This document shows positions 24,203 to 35,669 of a DNA stretch of 64,000 nt, piece by piece (position 1 is the first letter of the stretch; every line of letters starts with the position of its first letter). The notes under the pieces were generated by a model. It ran no database searches. It saw nothing but the letters and a program-made list of their open reading frames with translations, and had not been told where the DNA came from. Position numbers and translations under genes: made by a program. The stretch spans positions 7,807,396 through 7,871,395 of the forward strand of contig JBANSL010000008.1 of the NCBI GenBank assembly GCA_037127255.1, written 5' to 3'. Source of the stretch: Persicaria tinctoria. Lineage: Eukaryota; Streptophyta; Magnoliopsida; Caryophyllales; Polygonaceae.

Positions 24203-24342
24203 TAGATTACATAGGTCTTGATATTGTATAGTGGGCTAAAAGCCCATTAAGGCCCAATACCTTTGTAACATATATATATGTTATATCAATGAATAGAAAC
24301 CCTAAGGAGTACTTTACATCAATTCTATCATTCTACGTACGG

Positions 24343-24729
24343 AACAGTGCATACTAATTGAGTAATTGTAGTTCACGTTTTCATCCTATTTGGAGCAAGT
24401 ATTTTAGCCTTTTTTAGGGTATAATTTTACCTCACATTTTCTGACATTTTGTTCACTAGCTAGTCTGCAAATTGCACATCTTTTTACTGCTTCAATTGTC
24501 ATACATTTTGTCCATATTTGAAATGGTAAAATATCCAGTGGGACACTCAGACTCAGCATTTATAAAATTAACACAATATATACTTTTTTTTTAAAAAAAA
24601 ATTAGAGTTTGACGAAAATTCTGAAATTATTTGAAGAAAATTATCTGGAAAGAGTTTGAATAAAATTTTATGATAATCATTTACTTCTTTGAGTAAATCC
24701 ACCCAAAAGGGATAAAACCAAATTTCGAA
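24343..24729. other. Intergenic DNA, nothing identified
   Basis: AT-rich with homopolymer runs. No gene or element end seen. Confidence 0.5.
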
Positions 24730-25090
24730 AAGGGCTCTTACTGCGTCTTACTTGGGTGATTATTGGTTGTGAGTCTAGTTATTCGTGGCATTCCTCTTCT
24801 AAATTGAGGCTCTGGCGTCCAATGTCGGGTCTGGCTAGGGTCAAGACGGTGCGTATCGAGGCGACTCCGTAATCCGGAAGTTTTTTTGGAGGATCGTCTT
24901 CACTGCCCACATGGACACTTAATGTACCGTTGGTCGGCAGTGTCACTGCTTGGTGGTGCTTGGTGTCAGCTCTTAGCCTATGTTGTCCCCATAATATTTG
25001 AGTTTGGTTCGCTTGTTAGATTGGATTTATTTGCTAACCACCGTTTGTATTGCATCCTTTGTTTTTCTTCTTCTTAAGTTGTATATATGC
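24730..25090 (+). repeat. Fragment of a repeat family also found at 34040-35115
   Basis: GTCGGGTCTGGCT, GGCGACTCCGTA, GGAGGATCGTCTTCACTGCCC and TGGTGGTGCTTGG all recur in the same order at 34718-34890. The 63-codon frame here has no domain. It looks like a diverged non-autonomous retroelement copy. Confidence 0.6.
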
Positions 25091-25356
25091 TTTAACGGTT
25101 CACCGTAAGTTAATGTCTATCAAACACTTATTTACTAAGAGTAGCTTATGGAGTATCAGTTACTGATAGGTGCACGGACAAGTTTTGGTCTGATAATTGA
25201 ATCCTTAATAAACCTCTTCTTTTTACTTCAACTAAAACGATTTGGATGATCTTCAACTTAATACTAAAGTAAAGTCATTATATCATCATACCTAGCTGCC
25301 AGAACTTGGGAATTGGGATATAGACAGACTATATAGTCATAATTGTCTAGCATAAT

Positions 25357-25755
25357 GGGTTCGTATGAGACGGAGTTAATAAATTGACTAAAATTATAAA
25401 CAGGGTAAAATTTATAAACTGTTGGTAAAAGTAGTTAAAAATTTAAACAACAAAATAATCTCCGTATGGGGCGGAAATCAGTTTATTTGTAAAAAGTGGA
25501 GTTTATTTGGTTTTTATTAGAGGTATTGTGGTACTTTCAAACCAAATAAAATAAAAGAGAAGGGGTAGTAATGTAATATAGTAATTATGGAATATAAACC
25601 CCAAAATAAGCTTCAATTTGCAGCTTATTTTTAAACCTTTTTTTAACTGATTGTAGCTTATTTGTTGTTCTCATACACCCTTTAAACCCGTTTATTTTTT
25701 TAAAAGCTAATAATTTATATTTTTAACCGGTTTATACCGGCTGCCATACACACCC
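25357..25755. mobile_element. Tourist-like MITE, 3-bp target duplication
   Basis: The ends GGGTTCGTATG and ..CATACACACCC are inverted with two mismatches, between AAT copies (25354-25356 and 25756-25758). The interior shares long stretches with 56292-56574 and 56575-56957 (GACGGAGTTAATAAA, CTCCGTATGGGGCG, TTATTAGAGGTATTGTGG). The short GGG-type ends and 3-bp duplication point to PIF/Harbinger. Confidence 0.68.
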
Positions 25756-25981
25756 AATGTCTTAATAGGTCATCAATCAAATTTAAACAACGGTATTTCT
25801 AGTAAATTCATTCTCGGACCGTGTTTATTGGGGGCCGATATAGATGGATGGTTCTCAACGAAATCGGCTATTTCTTTGGTCCCGCAAGGAGCTACGGTAG
25901 CCGATTTTGGGTGTGATTGAATTTGAAAATTAAATATTCCACAAAAGATCAAAATGTTCGGCAAAAGATGGCTCCTATCAA

Positions 25982-26388
25982 ATCTTTATTGTAAGGAGGA
26001 TTATTCAAACTCTTCGTGATTGGAGGGAAGGATTAGGTCGTCCAAAGAAGGCCAAAAGTATTCAAAATAGAAGGGACACTGCTAAATGGAGGAGGCCTCC
26101 TAGTGCTATCTACAAGATTAATGTAGATGGTTCTGTTAACCTTTCTGGTAAGTGCCAGATAGGGGGAATCATTAGGGATTTCGAAGGTCGTATTATTGAT
26201 GTCTTTTTCAAGGAAATAGGTGATTGTTCAATCATCCAAACGGAGGCAGAAGCTGTCCTGCTAGGATTAAAGAGAGCTAAGGAATTGGGATTAATGAAGA
26301 TCATGCTGGAAAGTGATAACCAAGTCTTGGTTAAGACAATAGCGAAGCAAAGGAGTCTGAGCTGGGAATTCATGTGGCAAGTAGAGGT
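25982..26388 (+). pseudogene. LINE RNase H fragment
   Basis: The frame reads WRRPPSAIYKINVDGS, GGIIRDFEGRI, TEAEAVLLGLKRAKELGL and KIMLESDNQVLV. This is the RNase H domain that ends ORF2 of plant L1-like LINEs, and the Asp, Glu and Asp positions are kept. There is no RT upstream, and the sequence is cut off at WQVEV where a different repeat starts. Confidence 0.8.
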
Positions 26389-27690
26389 GATGAGCGGTTT
26401 TTAGTCGCATAAACCGTATCAAAATAAAACTCAAACCTACAAACTAGTATAGCAAGCAAGTAAGAGGTCGATCCCACAGAGAATCAAGTATTTCTCAGCA
26501 ATGTGTATTTACCAATTAGTAGAAAGGGGGGGGGGGGGTTTGGTTGATTGAGATTGAAAAGAAAACAAAATAAAATAAAAACAAATAATGCAAAACAAAT
26601 TAGAGAAGATCGCTCTACCTACAACTATCCACTTTATTTGTTTGAATTGATATTGTAACTTCCTCTTGTCCTTTTAGTCTTCCTATGAATGCCCTTGTCC
26701 CGACCTAATATAGTTACTAGTCCAACCAGTCCTAGCAACCCTTATCAATCGAACAGTCCCTAAAGAAGGATTTAACCCAATTGATAGCTTTAAGTTCAGA
26801 GATTAGCCAAGGTATTTGCAGTCCCTAAAGAGGGATTTAACAGCACATTCAACTTCCTACTCATTCAAATAGTTCAACCAGCCCTAAAGGAACAAGTTTG
26901 CTACTTGGGTTAAGGTTCGCAACCAGGAATCTACAAAACCCTAGCAATTGAATTGATCTAACTAGTTGGCCAGACAAGATAGAACAAATCAATAAACAAT
27001 CAAGCACAAAGAAGTTGAAGCATTCAAATATAGGAAATAAGGAACAAGATTCAAAAACTCACAATCAATCCAAATAAAGCTTCAAATTGCAAGTAGAACG
27101 AAGATAGTTTAGTCGCCCATGGCGAACATCGCTCTCTCTCTAATTGTCTGATAGAACGTAAGAATAGAATGGAAGTTAATCAAAAATAACATAAAAGTGG
27201 CCTAATAAAACATCCAAGTCGGCCTCAAAACAACATAATAGAAAACTAGGGTTTTTTCCAAAACGCGCTGCGCGCTGGCGGCAGCTGCGGCGGGCGCAGC
27301 ATGAATACCGCCCCTGGCGGCGGGCGCAGCAAATTATGCGGCGGCCGCTGCATTGGGTTTTCCCGAAAATTCCGTCTCGAATTAGCTCTCGACGTCAACA
27401 TAAAAGTTGTAGCTCTCTGAAAGAGCTTTCCAACGCATGGTCATAATAGTCGATCGGACAACCGAGGCCTCCAGAAAGTGCAAAACAAGTTCAGCATGTC
27501 TGGCGACAACTTCTGCAGACTTGTTCTTCGTTTAGGTTCGCTTCTTCTTCTCAGGACCTCTTGAGATCTTCATGTAAGCTTCTTCGATCAACTAGACATT
27601 CTCATCCAATGCGTTATCAACCTATGTCTCCTCCTCGGATCCACGATTACCTGGAATAATCAATAAAAACATGTAGATTCCGACTCCAAC
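26389..27690. other. Unclassified repeat-like region
   Basis: It begins TGATGAGCGGTTTTTAG right at the break in the RNase H fragment and carries GAGGTCGATCCCACAGAG, a motif I have met in plant LTR-type repeats (recall, not checked). It also has a G-run (26527-26538), a GC-rich GCGGCGGGCGCAGC pair near 27290-27330, and GAAAGAGCTTTCCAACGCATGG. I see no coding domain and could not find both ends. A solo LTR or a non-autonomous LTR element is possible. Confidence 0.3.
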
Positions 27691-27706
27691 CACACAGAGA
27701 ACAAAT

Positions 27707-28536
27707 ATGCAAATTATACTTAAACCATGCATGATATGCATCATAACTAAGCTAAATGCAACCTATTATAACTCTCTAAATGCATGCTATCAAGAGGAAA
27801 TCTCTATCATTCTATCCGAGTTTGAGTCCGCTGAGGTGCATCATATTTACTGGATGTTGTGTAGATTTTCTTGTTGTTCTAAACAACAATCCGCTTTCTG
27901 CAGCTGCACAATGATTAATTGGTTGGGGGATTTAGCCCTGCTGAACAACTTAGATACTTACTCCCCCTTTTTTCTAAGAACTATTGCGAATTGCTTTTTG
28001 TTTAATAACTACTGCCAAGCTCATCGTATGAAAATTGCCTTGGGCAGGATCTTTATTTGGCATATAAAGCCTTGTTTTATTCCTTTGTACAATTTGCATT
28101 CTCATGAGGACCTTAATTGGACACCCCAGTTTCAAGGACTGAACTCCATGTTTCTTCAAGCAAAACCCATTAGCATCTCTTGGACAAGTAGCACTGATAA
28201 GCATTGTGAAGGGAAACTTTTTTATGCTTGTCATTATTGGTCAGCTTATTATCATCAAAAGGAGTCATATTATGTTTCTAAGATGAAGCAATCCATGCTC
28301 AAGCCCGGATTGACTATAAGACTTCCCTTCCGATTCATTTTCGGTGGGCTTAGTGAGCTGCCTCCCCAAAACCCACACCTAAATTTCCTAAAAAACAAAT
28401 CTAATATAAATCTCATCACAAGCTACCTACCCAGCATATGGATCATATTAACTTTGGTCTTATATATGACCACTATCATTAAAAACTGTAGAAACAACAA
28501 ACTATCTAGACTATCCTTATTAATGAAAGTCATATG
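27707..28536 (+). pseudogene. LINE ORF1-like region, DUF4283-type, degenerate
   Basis: An open frame covers this stretch. The segment around residues 125-175 (ALGRIFIWHIKP, then SHEDLNWTPQFQGLNSMF, QAKPISISW) and the later MLKPGLTIRLP resemble the DUF4283 domain of plant LINE ORF1 in the order and spacing of conserved hydrophobic and Trp positions. No intact zinc knuckle follows. The frame runs out in the Stowaway at 28537. The match is by pattern only and moderately sure. Confidence 0.45.
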
Positions 28537-28770
28537 CTCCCTCCGTTCCAAAATAGATGGTCTTTTGCTTTTTAGCACGTTTTTTAAGGAGTGAAAAACT
28601 ATATAAAATATTACTTTTTAATTAAAATTTTTATACTATTTGATACTTATTAGTAATAAGTATCTAATTATATAAAAAAAATTAATTAAAAAATAATATT
28701 TCACATAGTTTTTCGCTCCTTAAAAAGCGTGCCGAAAAGTAAACGACCATGTATTTTGAAACGGATGGAG
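28537..28770. mobile_element. Stowaway MITE inside the LINE
   Basis: CTCCCTCCGTTCCAAAATA and the inverted ..TATTTTGAAACGGATGGAG bound a palindromic AT-rich core. TA follows at 28771-28772. The left flank reads ATATG, so the left TA is not exact. Confidence 0.78.
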
Positions 28771-29253
28771 TATGTGATAACTCAAAGTGCTAACTATGAG
28801 GGGAAGGATACAAGCACTGACCAAATTTGCGCTACCAGTTCGATTCGGGTTGGTGTTTTGAGTAAATGTAAGACCATCTTTGATCAAGAAAATTCAACTG
28901 GTAGCACTCTCATAGCTTATCTCAGACTTCTTGAACCTAAAAACATCATTAATATTTGTATAATAAAGCTAGGCATAAACACCCCATTTGTAAACATAAA
29001 TTGCTATAGCATGACCCAATTACTGATGTCTAGCCCCGATGAAAACAAAAAGCTCAAATCTGTTTGGTATATCTCTTGTAAATGTAGTCCTAATATACCA
29101 ATAAGAGAAATATTTTCAAAGACAAAAGATTTGCAAAAGGAACTCTTAAGGAAAATTAAACTGCAAAAAATAGGGAACGCCACAAAAAGAGTAAGCTATG
29201 AGTATGGGAGGGCTCACATTTTGCTCTCCTATGCACAAACAAAGTGGTCATGA
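28771..29253 (+). pseudogene. End of LINE ORF1 region, unassigned
   Basis: A frame stays open to the stop at 29251-29253, and its last codons overlap the ORF2 start (TGGTCATGATCATACG). Overlap or close spacing of ORF1 and ORF2 is usual in LINEs. The 160-odd residues have no motif I recognise. Confidence 0.35.
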
Positions 29254-32200
29254 TCATACGATATTGGAACTGTAGAGGGATTGGAAAACAAACCTTCTGG
29301 ACTAACATGAACGAGTGGCGTTCGTTAGACCATGTACAAATGCTAATCTTAGCAGAAACAAAGACTGAAACAGAACCAAAGGAATCACTATGGAAACATG
29401 CGGGATTCACAAACATGTGTTGGTCACCGGCGTCTGGTCGTTCCGGGGGCATTGCCCTATTCTGGAATGAAAACTCCTTCATAGACGAATCCATCTCGGT
29501 AATTATTCATCTCCCTAGAATTATTGGCATAAAATACGAGAACATAAAAGAGAACTTTGAGTGTCTAATGCTGTTTGTATACGCCCCCCCAAACCCCTCA
29601 GAAAAGGACAACTTCTGGAGAACCCTATACAAGCTGATTACCCAAAGTGATATCCTATGCCTAATAATGGGAGATTTAAACGAAATAAGCCAACCATCGG
29701 ATAAAAGCGGAGGGGCAGAAACCCTACCTGGAAGATTTACGAGAATAATGGAATTCAAAGATGCATGCTCCTTGCTGGAGATCCCCTCGTACGGTAACCT
29801 GTTTACTTGGAGAAAAAAGCAATTTGGCCCAGATAACATCTTGGAAAAACTTGATAGGGTGCTTGTCCATCATGAAGTAATCGACATGTTCCCTGCGTTG
29901 GCAACTAAGAACGGAGCATTCTCTAACTCGGACCACTGCCCTATTTCAATTGACATCTCCAAAAACACTAGCTTTAAACCACCCCCTTTTAAATTTGAAA
30001 ACATTTGGCTGCAAAGGAGAGACTTCCGAAATATTGTTAAACAATCATGGAGAGCTTCATGTGCAGGCTCTGCTATGTTCCAAATTACATACAAATCGAA
30101 AATCCTCAAACAAAAGGCCAAAAATTGGAATAAAAAAACATTTGGAAACATCTTCCGACAAATACAGGACGTTGACGAGGCCCTAATCGAAATACAATCT
30201 ATCCAACAAACTAACCAAAACTCAGATTCATACACAAAAGAACAAAATCTACTATCTAAAAGAGAAAAGCTACTTCTTTTCCATAAAACCTATTGGAACC
30301 AAAGAGCTAAATCAAAACACTTAAAACTAGCAGATACCAACTCTTCCTATTTCCATAGAGTAGCCACGGGGAGAAGAAATCGGAAGATAATTAGAACAAT
30401 TACCTCCGCAGAAGGAACAAACATTATTGGCAATGAAAACATTAAAAGAGAAATTCATAGAGACTTTGAGAAAAGATTTAATCGGGAACAAATACATATG
30501 AACCCCCAATTAGAAGAATACCTTTCAGAAATCAGCTCGATCATTACAGAAGAGGAAAACAAATCTCTTAGTCAACAACCAACAAACAGTGAAATCAAAA
30601 AGGCTGTCTTCTCAATGGGGAACAACAAATCCCCTGGCACTGATGGAATGACGGCTGAGTTCTACAGAAATTATTGGGACATTGTTGGATCTGATATCAT
30701 CCGGGCTACAAAAGCTTTCTTTCACTCTGGCAAAATGCTGAAACAAATTAACCACACTTTTATCTCCCTCATACCAAAAATTGATAACCCTACAATGACT
30801 ACACACTATCGCCCTATTAGCTTATGTTCTACCTTATATAAAATCATCTCAAAGATAATAACAGAACGATTGAAAATGGTAATAGGAAAACTTATACACC
30901 CATTACAAGGAGCTTTTGTTTCCGACAGAGCAATCCAAGACAATATCCTAATAGCCCACGAGGTATTCCACTCATTTCGCACTAGAAAAGGTACCAAGGG
31001 ATGGGCTGCAATAAAACTTGATATGGAGAAAGCATACGACAGAGTAGATTGGCACTTCACGAAAGCAGTCCTTCAAAAATTTGGATTCAACCAAAAATTT
31101 GTGGATATTATTATGGAATGTGTGACCACAGTCTCCTTTTCTGTTTTAGTAAACAACGGCCCTACGGACCCTTTTAAACCTTCAAGGGGTTTGAGGCAAG
31201 AGGACCCACTCTCCCCGTTTCTCTTCCTGCTCGGGGCAGAAATTTTTGCGCGTAAACTCTCAAGGGATGCATAATCTAACCACAACAACATCGGATTTAA
31301 ATTTGGCCACTCGGGCCCTTGTGTTCCGTTCCTGGCCTTTGCAGACGACATAATAATTTTCTCGAAAGGAAGTAACTCTGCATGTACAAAAGTTAAAGAA
31401 ATAATTGAAGATTATTGTAAATTCTCAGGGCAAAAAGTAAATTATCACAAATCGTCCTTCCAAACCACCCCGGGAATTCCTAGATCAAGAGCTCGAGACC
31501 TAGAAGGGATTCTAAACATACCCCTTGAACGAAACCTGAAAAAATATTTAGGTTGCCCAATCATAAATGGGAGGGTTACCAAGGAAACCTTCGGCGAAAT
31601 GATATGCAAATCTAAAGATCAATTGAGCATATGGCGAGCTAATGCCCTTTCTCAACAAGGTAGAGCAACCCTAATAATGTCTAATTTATCATCGAAACCC
31701 TTATACTCAATGCAGAGCTTCATGCTTCCGATAGCGGTACACAAACAACTAGATCAAATCAACAGAACTTTCTTCTGGAACAAAGATGCGCAACATAGTC
31801 CTTTAATCAGTTGGGACAAAATATGTAAATCAAAAAAGGATGGAGGTCTGGGAATAAGAAAAACCAAAGATATGAATGAAGCTCTTCAGCTAAAACTCCT
31901 CTGGAAAATTATGGCGGAACCGGAAAATAACTGGGTCAAAATCATACAACACAAGTATTTGAAAGAAAATCACATCCTTACCTACTCTAGAAAAGGCAAT
32001 GCCTCGTGGAAATGGTCGAAACTAAGTTATCTGATTCCAAAATTCAAAACGGGACTCATTTGGCAGGTGGGGGATGGGAAATCAATTAGGTTTTGGGAAG
32101 ATAACTGGGTGGATACGACACCTCTAAAAGACAAAATAGACTCTCAACATAACATTAACCAACATGATTCCGTAAGTAATTTCATTATGGGAGGACAATG

Positions 32201-33377
32201 GTGGAAGGAAAAACTTGAATCGGTACTTCCTAAACCAATAGTAGAGGATATTATGCAAATTCCACTACCAATCACTCCCCTGACAGACAGACTGTATTGG
32301 TGGCCCGCCAAAAAAGGATGGTTCACAACAACAAGTGCCTATAACTTAATCTCATCAACACCACAAAGACCGTCGGATGAGTTCTCATGGATCTGGAAAC
32401 TTGACGCCCCACCTAAAGTTAAGAACTTTATTTGGAAAATAAAACAAAAAGGTCTCGCCACGGCTACCAGACTGGCCCTTAAAGGGGTGGCGGTACCGAC
32501 CACATGTAGCTTGTGCAACCAGTTCATGGAAGATGATATTCACCTATTCATAGAATGTCCCATTAACAATTTCCAGCAACAATTCCATGGTCAAACATCT
32601 CAAAACATCAACAATATAATTACAGGAAACAGAGATATGAATCAAATTTTACAAACTTTAGGCTCCACTCTTCCGATGGAAAAGAAACAACAGTTAGCAA
32701 TCAGATGGTGGACCATTTGGTTTATAAGAAATCAAACAATCTTTCGAAATGAGACTATCCCCTCTACAGAGGCTATAAAGAAAATGATCACGACCAATAT
32801 TGATAATTGGAGGAAAGCTAGTACATGGATCGATATGGAGGAAGACGGCATACAAAAACAAAGTAAAGGAAAAGGACTCTATGGGAACAATAGGAAAACC
32901 TACCGATGGAAAAAACCTCCAGAGGGCAAATATAAGTTAAACTTTGACGGATCATTTAAATCAACCACAAACAGTTCCATAGGATACATCATCAGAGACT
33001 AGCATGGAAACCCAATCAACATTGGCGGAAAAGCTAACGGTGGACAATCACCCCTTATAGCGGAAGCCTTAGCTCTACGCCTAGGGATAGAAAAAGCGAG
33101 AGAACTAAACATATCAGATCTAATAATAGAAGGAGACTCTAAAATTATCACGGATTACCTAACGTCACAAGTTGGATGTCCTTGGGAAATAGAAATGGCT
33201 ATGTCAGATATCCAAAACCTTCTCAAAGGAATAAAGAATGTTAGTATATCACATATTCCCCGTATTGGTAACCGGGTAGCGGATAAGGTTGCACACCTTT
33301 GCTACTCTACTAGGGGGCCTGAGCTATACTTAGATACAGGTCTTCTTGACCTCATCCGACAGGATGCTTTCGGTTAG
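29244..33377 (+). pseudogene. LINE ORF2: endonuclease, reverse transcriptase, RNase H, two stop codons
   Basis: One frame of 1378 codons, interrupted only by TAA at 31272 (codon 677) and TAG at 33000 (codon 1253). The endonuclease has YWNCRGIG near the start, AETKTE, GDLNE and SDHCPI. The reverse transcriptase has NNKSPGTDGMTAEFY, HYRPISLC, KLDMEKAYDRVDW and the active site FADD at 31338-31349, just after the first stop. A Cys/His cluster (CSLCNQFMEDDIHLFIEC) follows at about 32505-32560. RNase H starts near 32930 (KLNFDGSFKS) and includes AEALALRLGI and EGDSKII. The TAG at 33000 sits where the motif IIRDWHG has Trp. Only two point changes break the frame, so this copy decayed recently. Confidence 0.93.
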
Positions 33378-33429
33378 GGTTCTCCCATCCGAATTTTTAC
33401 CTAATCAAAAAAAAAAAAAAAAAAAAAAC

Positions 33430-34039
33430 AGTACTCATTTTGAAATTGATGTGAAATGTCCATTTTTTTTAATATCCAAAACCATATCTCATCAGATCGT
33501 GGTTAGTTTGAAAAAAAAGGAAAATTGAAATTAAAAAGTATAAAAAATGAAGAAGATGAAGAACACGATGTCAGTGATGAATTTGGCTGGTTGTCGACGC
33601 CGGAGAAGTCCACGTTTGAGGGCTTGTGTGGCTGCTGTCAACAGGTGCGACGACAAAAGGAGCTCTTGCAACTTGCAAGAGGTTTATTCCCCCCAAAACA
33701 AGCAATTTTTTTAACTAAACATATTCATACTCCATAAGTAGATATTGTTTGATTTTTTTAAAAAAAAAAATTAAGAGCATGAAAATATATAAACTATACT
33801 GTCAAGTAAATGTCTTCTTAAGAAATTCATGAGAGAAGGGCTCTGCCCTCCCTCTAAAATTGTGAGAAATCTCCAAATGGAGTAAACTCTAATTATGGAG
33901 TAAACTCTAATTGTGAAAACCCTAAAAGTTTTGCTCATCAAATTAGCCCCAAATTTCTCGTGAAATCCCTAAAGACTCAAATCTCTCTTGTTAATCCCTT
34001 TATCTCTATCCCTTTAATTTGCAATCCTCCCAAAATCCT
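33430..34039. other. Spacer after the LINE
   Basis: AT-rich. A short direct repeat ATGGAGTAAACTCTAATT occurs twice near 33880-33912. No gene seen. Confidence 0.45.
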
Positions 34040-35085
34040 CCTGATTTTGGTCTAATCTGACCCTTTCGGACTCTCCTCTTTGTCGCCTTTGCTTTGTATC
34101 GGTTGGTCGGATTCGATTTTCCGATCATTCGTATCTCCTATTGCCGTGTTTTGGCTCGGTCTCGTCGGTTCTGCTCCTGCCGGTGCAGGGTTTTGGGTGG
34201 TCGGCGTCGGTGGCGCCGGTGGTTTGCTCTCTCTCTCTCGCTGGTGGGCTCGTGCCGAGTACCCTCTTGTGTCAACCTCTTGCCGCTGTCGGTGAGGGTT
34301 GTGTCTAGCGCTGTCGGCGGCGGGTCGTGGGTGGTGGTGTTGCCCCGCCTCCGCCCTCCGCTTGGTCGGCGTTGTGCTTGCCGGCAGACCTGGCGCTGTG
34401 TAGTTCCTCCATGGATTGTTGTTTGTTTGGCCCGGATGAAAGTCCTTTGGCCCAAGTCTTTTGGCTTGGCCCAAAGTTTGGGTCCTTAGGGCCCAAGTTT
34501 TGGTCATTCGGGCCCAAGTTTGGGTCCTTCGGGCCCAAATTAATATAATTCAAAATGATCAATAAAAATTGTATACCCACCCGAAAGGGCTAGAGAAAAT
34601 CCCGCAAGGGCTTGTCGATTTTTTGCAGGTGAAAGTCTGTTGGCGTTTTGTTGTGAGCAGTTTGCGGCTCTGCTTCCGATGTTTCTAGGAGATCTTCTGC
34701 TTGGTGGGGGGGGGGGGGGGGGCGTGGAGTCTGTAGTCGGGTCTGGCTGGAGTCGTGGTGGTGCGCTCAGGGCGACTCCGTATCCAGGATAGAGTTTTCT
34801 TGGAGTTCGTCTGCACTACCCACAGGAGATAGAGTCCTGTTGTACTACTGGCCCGCGGTGCTACTTGTTGGTGGTGCTTGGCTGCGTTCTTTGGTGGCTT
34901 CCTCAGCTTTTCGGGTGTTTGGTCTTCTTGGTTCGTTTGTTGTAGAGTTTATTTCTGTTTGGTTCATTACGCCTGTTATTTGTATTTATGTTTTTAGGTT
35001 ACTCTGTTAGACGGTTCGCCGTCTGCCGACTTCGGTCGGCCTCTCGATGAGTCAGGCCTGTCTGACCTTCGAATTTTTACCTAAT

Positions 35086-35115
<30 letters not shown>
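34040..35115 (+). repeat. Non-autonomous retroelement-like repeat sharing the LINE 3' tail
   Basis: The right end GAATTTTTACCTAATCAAAA (35069-35088) is the same as the last bases of the LINE at 33390-33411, followed here by an AT dinucleotide run to 35115. The central part matches 24730-25090. At 34470-34540 GGGCCCAAGTTT(T/G)GG is repeated about four times. Several 60-150-codon frames cross this region on both strands, but they are low-complexity (Arg/Pro/Ser-rich) and share no domain. It could depend on the LINE for movement. Confidence 0.5.
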
Positions 35116-35122
<7 letters not shown>

Positions 35123-35177
35123 ACTGTCATTTTCTTTATAATTACACATTTATTATTAATGAAATTAAAATTTTAAT

Positions 35178-35418
35178 ATTGTACTCCTCCTCCGATCCAA
35201 AATATATGACGTTTTTACTTTTCAACACGTATTTTAACAGGCTAAAAACTATATAATATATTACCTTTTCTATTATTTATTTTTTATAATTTAATACTTA
35301 TTACTCACAAATACTAAGCTATTAAAAAAAATTAATAAAAAAGTTGATATTTTATACGGAGTATAGTTTTTACCTTTTTAAAATACGTGTTGAAAATTCA
35401 AACGACATAGATTAAGTA
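35178..35418. mobile_element. Degraded Stowaway-like MITE
   Basis: CTCCTCCTCCGATCCAAAATATATGACG starts it. GCTAAAAACTATATAATATATT and the inverted ATATTTTATACGG..TAGTTTTTACC make the foldback. The right terminal repeat is mostly lost. Confidence 0.55.
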
Positions 35419-35669
35419 ATTATTACTAATTCTTAAAAAAATGTATCAAAAATTAAATGACCCTTTTGCCTCTATTGTTACACACATACACAGAGATAGG
35501 AATATACGGAGTTTCATCTATTTTTTTAATTTTATCAAAAAATATAACTAATAATTTCTCCAGAGCAATTGTAAAATAACTTAACGTCTTTTATTTATTA
35601 AAAAAATACTGTACAGCATAAATTAACATTTTTTTTCTTAACGGATGGGACTGGGATAGGGGTAATATT

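Larger units (their letters stand above)
20552..24337 (+). mobile_element. Short-LTR Copia retrotransposon lacking gag
   Basis: 3786 bp, with 138-bp LTRs at 20552-20689 and 24200-24337 and a perfect 5-bp target duplication TACGG (20547-20551 and 24338-24342). The LTRs differ at about six positions (about 4%). The right LTR ends CG instead of CA. Such short LTRs are typical of the Ale/Retrofit Copia lineage. The internal part is about 3.5 kb, shorter than usual, because nearly all of gag with its zinc knuckle is missing. GC content is far above the surrounding DNA. Confidence 0.93.
27690..33430 (+). mobile_element. L1-like LINE, nearly full length
   Basis: From 5' to 3': a decayed ORF1 region (27707-29253) interrupted by a Stowaway, then ORF2 with endonuclease, reverse transcriptase, zinc-finger-like region and RNase H, then a short 3' tail ending GAATTTTTACCTAATC and a run of about 20 A (33409-33429). 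The 5' boundary is not clear and I did not find a target duplication. Fragments of relatives lie at 10338, 25982, 38607 and 54989. Confidence 0.85.

Noticed and set aside
34052..34507. 151-codon minus-strand frame with Pro/Arg/Thr-rich sequence
   Set aside because: Low complexity, lies in a repeat shared with 24730-25090, and overlapped by equally long frames on the other strand.
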